Shown here piece by piece: positions 61,946 to 64,000 of a stretch of 64,000 bases of DNA; position 1 is the first letter of the stretch; each line of letters opens with the position of its first letter. The stretch is from JAUXEH01 sp965533275 (GTDB lineage Bacteria; Acidobacteriota; Aminicenantia; Aminicenantales; Aminicenantaceae): positions 1 to 64,000 of the forward strand of contig CBESWG010000005.1 of NCBI GenBank assembly GCA_965533275.1. The letters are read 5' to 3'. The position numbers and the translations under genes are program-made. The notes beneath the pieces were generated by a model. The model was given only the letters and a program-made list of their open reading frames with translations. It searched no databases and had not been told where the DNA came from.

Positions 61946-63223
61946 ATGGAAAAGCTGAAAGACCACGCACGTGAACTGATCGACACGTTCAAGGGGAGCG
62001 ACTATGTATACGGCCTGGGGTGCCTCGATCGGATCGGCGAGCTCGTGGCGCCTTTTGGTTCCAGAGCCCTGCTCATCACAAGCCTGGACCGCCGCGACCC
62101 GAACAGCTATGCCGCCATCGTCGATTCACTCGGCAAGGCCGGCATCGAGGTCGTGGGGCAGACGGCGTCCGCCCGTCCCAACACCCCTCGCGAGGACGTG
62201 CTGCGTATGCGGCAGGCCGTGGAGGAGTCGCAGCCGGACTTTGTGCTGGCCGCCTCCGGCGGATCCGGGATCGATGCGGCCAAGGCGGCCGTGGTCCTCG
62301 CCGACTTGGGCGGGGAATTCGACGACTACTTCGGCACGGGCAGGGTGACGGAGAAGCTCCGGGATTCGGGATTCAAGATGCGCCCCTGCATCGGGCTCCA
62401 GACCGCATCGGGCTCCTCGGCCCATCTCACCAAATACTCCAACATCACAGACCTGACCGCCCACCAGAAAAAACTCATCGTGGATGATGCCATCATCCCC
62501 CCGCGCTGCCTTTTCGACTACAGCCTGACGGCATCCATGTCATCCGACTTCACCCTGGACGGGGCCTTCGACGGGATCTCGCACTGCCTGGAAGTCTATT
62601 ACGGGGCCCCGCCGGAGATCATCGACCTGGCGGAGGACATCGCCCTCTCCGGGATGGATCTAACCCTGGCATATCTGGAAAGGTCGCTTGTCGCACCGGG
62701 CGACCAGGAAGCCCGAGAGGCGCTGGGCCTGGCCGCCGACCTGGGCGGCTATGCGGTCATGGTGGGCGGGACCAACGGCGGCCACCTGACGAGTTTCTCT
62801 CTGGTGGACATCCTCAGCCACGGCCGGGCCTGCGCCATCATGAATCCCTACTACACAGTGTTTTTTGCCCCTGCCATCCAGAGGCACCTGAAAAATCTGG
62901 CAGAGCTCCTGCTCCGCCATGACCTGGTAGCGAGCGGCATTGCCTCCCTGTCCGGGCGCGAACTGGGGGAAGCCGTAGCGCAGGGGCTGATGGCCTTCAG
63001 CCGCAGGGTCGGCTATCCCACCCACCTGCGAGAGGTCCCTGGGATGACCGAGGCACACCTCGCGAGGGCCCTGGAAGCGGCCAAGAATCCCCAGCTCGAA
63101 ATGAAGCTCAAGAACATGCCGGTCCCGCTCTCGGCGAAGCTGGTGGACGAGTACATGGGCCCGATCCTGAAGGCGGCCTACGCAAAGGACCTCTCCATGA
63201 TACGATCCATGGACTCGGTGTGA
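61946..63223 (+). CDS. Iron-containing alcohol dehydrogenase, GRE-associated
   Basis: A 425-residue Fe-ADH. NAD site AASGGSGIDAAKAAVVLADL; loop QTASGSSAHLTKYSNITD; metal ligands in FDGISHCLEVYYG (Asp, His), GGTNGGHLTSFSL (His) and DILSHGRACAI (His). It is longer than the paralog at 10826-11992 and only distantly similar. It follows the GRE after a 137-base gap filled by the REP hairpin, and precedes the LarA-like gene by two bases, so ADH and LarA-like are coupled. The ribosome site is weak (TCAGGCC). It could oxidise a GRE-derived alcohol or reduce an aldehyde. A role in hydroxyproline breakdown is not evident. Confidence 0.88.
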   Translation: MEKLKDHARELIDTFKGSDYVYGLGCLDRIGELVAPFGSRALLITSLDRRDPNSYAAIVDSLGKAGIEVVGQTASARPNTPREDVLRMRQAVEESQPDFVLAASGGSGIDAAKAAVVLADLGGEFDDYFGTGRVTEKLRDSGFKMRPCIGLQTASGSSAHLTKYSNITDLTAHQKKLIVDDAIIPPRCLFDYSLTASMSSDFTLDGAFDGISHCLEVYYGAPPEIIDLAEDIALSGMDLTLAYLERSLVAPGDQEAREALGLAADLGGYAVMVGGTNGGHLTSFSLVDILSHGRACAIMNPYYTVFFAPAIQRHLKNLAELLLRHDLVASGIASLSGRELGEAVAQGLMAFSRRVGYPTHLREVPGMTEAHLARALEAAKNPQLEMKLKNMPVPLSAKLVDEYMGPILKAAYAKDLSMIRSMDSV

Positions 63224-63225
63224 AG

Positions 63226-64000
63226 ATGGGCTCATCCCGGGAGATCGTCTTCGATTTCGGGCGGCTCGAGATCCCTGTCCAGATCCCCGAGTATTCGGAG
63301 GTCCTGGCCATGGGAAACGCCGAAGCTCTGCCCCACCCGGCGCAGGCCGTCCTGCAGGCCCTGCAGGATCCGGTCGGAGCTCCCCCCCTCGCCCGGCTCA
63401 TCGAGGACAAATTGGCTGTCAAGCCGGACGCCACCGCAGTGGTGGTGATATCCGACGACACGCGCCCCGTGCCCTACACCGGGGAAGACGGGATACTTTT
63501 CCCCCTGATCAATGGTTTGATCGAAGCCGGCCTCGTCCCGGACAACATCCGGCTGCTGGTGGCCACGGGGACCCACCATGCCATGAGCGAGGACTCCCTG
63601 CGGGCCTTCCTGGATCCGCGCATCTTCTCCCTCGGGATCCCCATCCACAACCATGACTGCCGTGATCCTCACAAACTTGTATGCGTTGGCAGCACAGAGT
63701 TCGGCGGGGACATACTCATCAACCGATCGTACATGGAGAGCGATATCAGGATCCTGACGGGCCTCGTCGAGAGCCATTTCATGGCCGGCGTCTCAGGGGG
63801 CCGCAAGTCGATCTGCCCCGGGCTCCTGGCCGAGCGATCCATCCATATCCTGCACGCGGGCCCGATCCTCTCCTCCCCTATGGCTGTTGACCTGGTCCTG
63901 GAGGGAAACCCGGTGCACGAGGAGGCTCTGTCCGTGGCCCGCATGGCCGGCTGCGACATGATCGTCAATGTCACCCTGGATTCGGCCTACCGGACGACAG
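63226..64000 (+). CDS. LarA-like nickel-pincer racemase/epimerase (partial, runs off window)
   Basis: An open frame from the ATG at 63226, two bases after the ADH stop, to the window end (258 residues shown; the family has about 420). It carries the LarA N-terminal signature: SDDTRP with Asp77 and Arg80, GTHH with His117, His184 in LVESHF, Lys194 in GGRKSICPG, and His210 in HILHAGP. His184, Lys194 and His210 are each exactly +10 relative to LarA His174, Lys184 and His200, the nickel ligand/cofactor-binding set. It should therefore bind the nickel-pincer nucleotide and shift hydride on a 2-hydroxy acid. Larger LarA homologs include malate, phenyllactate and gluconate epimerases, so the substrate is open. 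LarB/C/E makers are not in the window. Confidence 0.85.
   Translation, partial: MGSSREIVFDFGRLEIPVQIPEYSEVLAMGNAEALPHPAQAVLQALQDPVGAPPLARLIEDKLAVKPDATAVVVISDDTRPVPYTGEDGILFPLINGLIEAGLVPDNIRLLVATGTHHAMSEDSLRAFLDPRIFSLGIPIHNHDCRDPHKLVCVGSTEFGGDILINRSYMESDIRILTGLVESHFMAGVSGGRKSICPGLLAERSIHILHAGPILSSPMAVDLVLEGNPVHEEALSVARMAGCDMIVNVTLDSAYRTT

Noticed and set aside
61946..63223. Zinc-type glycerol dehydrogenase
   Set aside because: The Asp-His-His-His ligands and SGGSGIDAAKA loop fit the iron-ADH family. Specific glycerol dehydrogenase features were not seen.

Overview
The window reads as a chromosomal piece of an anaerobic, polymer- and peptide-degrading Gram-negative bacterium of the Acidobacteriota / Candidatus Aminicenantes type. 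This is an inference. It rests on two acidobacterial VWFA-related secreted proteins, a 6-bladed beta-propeller protein, many secreted peptidases and glycoside hydrolases, an outer-membrane beta-barrel, a Kdo/WaaP-type kinase and oxygen-sensitive glycyl-radical chemistry. No rRNA, phage, integrase, complete transposase or CRISPR array is visible. One tRNA (Ala-GGC) is present.

Layout. (1) 33-4724: two VWFA-related proteins flank a small PilZ protein, followed by an aminopeptidase P. (2) 13654 down to 4711, minus strand: a tight five-gene sugar operon (Na+/solute symporter, iron ADH, LamG protein, zinc ADH, GH78 rhamnosidase). (3) 13818-21436: a small secreted protein, sulfatase, MFS permease, second PilZ protein, SprT-like protein, GH29 fucosidase and a radical SAM protein. 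Together with (2) this suggests use of sulfated, rhamnose/fucose-rich glycans. (4) 21604-31795: mostly exported proteins (BNR propeller, serine hydrolase, M28 and M14 peptidases, a kinase-like protein, a beta-propeller) and a GNAT. (5) 31936-41538: a giant DUF2341/PKD protein, a beta-barrel, PAP2 phosphatase, WaaP-like kinase plus methyltransferase, and a translationally coupled FmdE-like/PNPOx-like pair. (6) 42076-49843: a core operon ftsH-folP-cdaA-ybbR-glmM-pdxJ-M20 amidohydrolase, linking folate, c-di-AMP, cell-wall precursor and PLP synthesis. (7) 49897-54162: an ArfB-like release factor, second M14 peptidase, TerC, a small membrane protein and a PTS EIIA/zinc-ribbon fusion.

(8) 54231-64000 is the most interesting region. 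It holds a GntR/FCD regulator with an SSS symporter, a divergent exported aldose 1-epimerase, then a glycyl-radical activase, a glycyl-radical enzyme (GRE), an iron-dependent alcohol dehydrogenase and the start of a LarA-type nickel-pincer racemase that runs off the window. The GRE keeps, at a constant offset of three residues, every active-site residue I recall from trans-4-hydroxy-L-proline dehydratase (HypD). The same palindrome (GATAT-N5-ATATC) lies on the GRE promoter and in front of the symporter-regulator operon, which ties transporter, regulator and GRE into one predicted regulon. A near-perfect REP-type hairpin sits between the GRE and the ADH/racemase genes. Whether those last two genes join a hydroxyproline pathway or form a separate or new pathway is the main open question.

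Protein families were recognised by eye. No database search was run.
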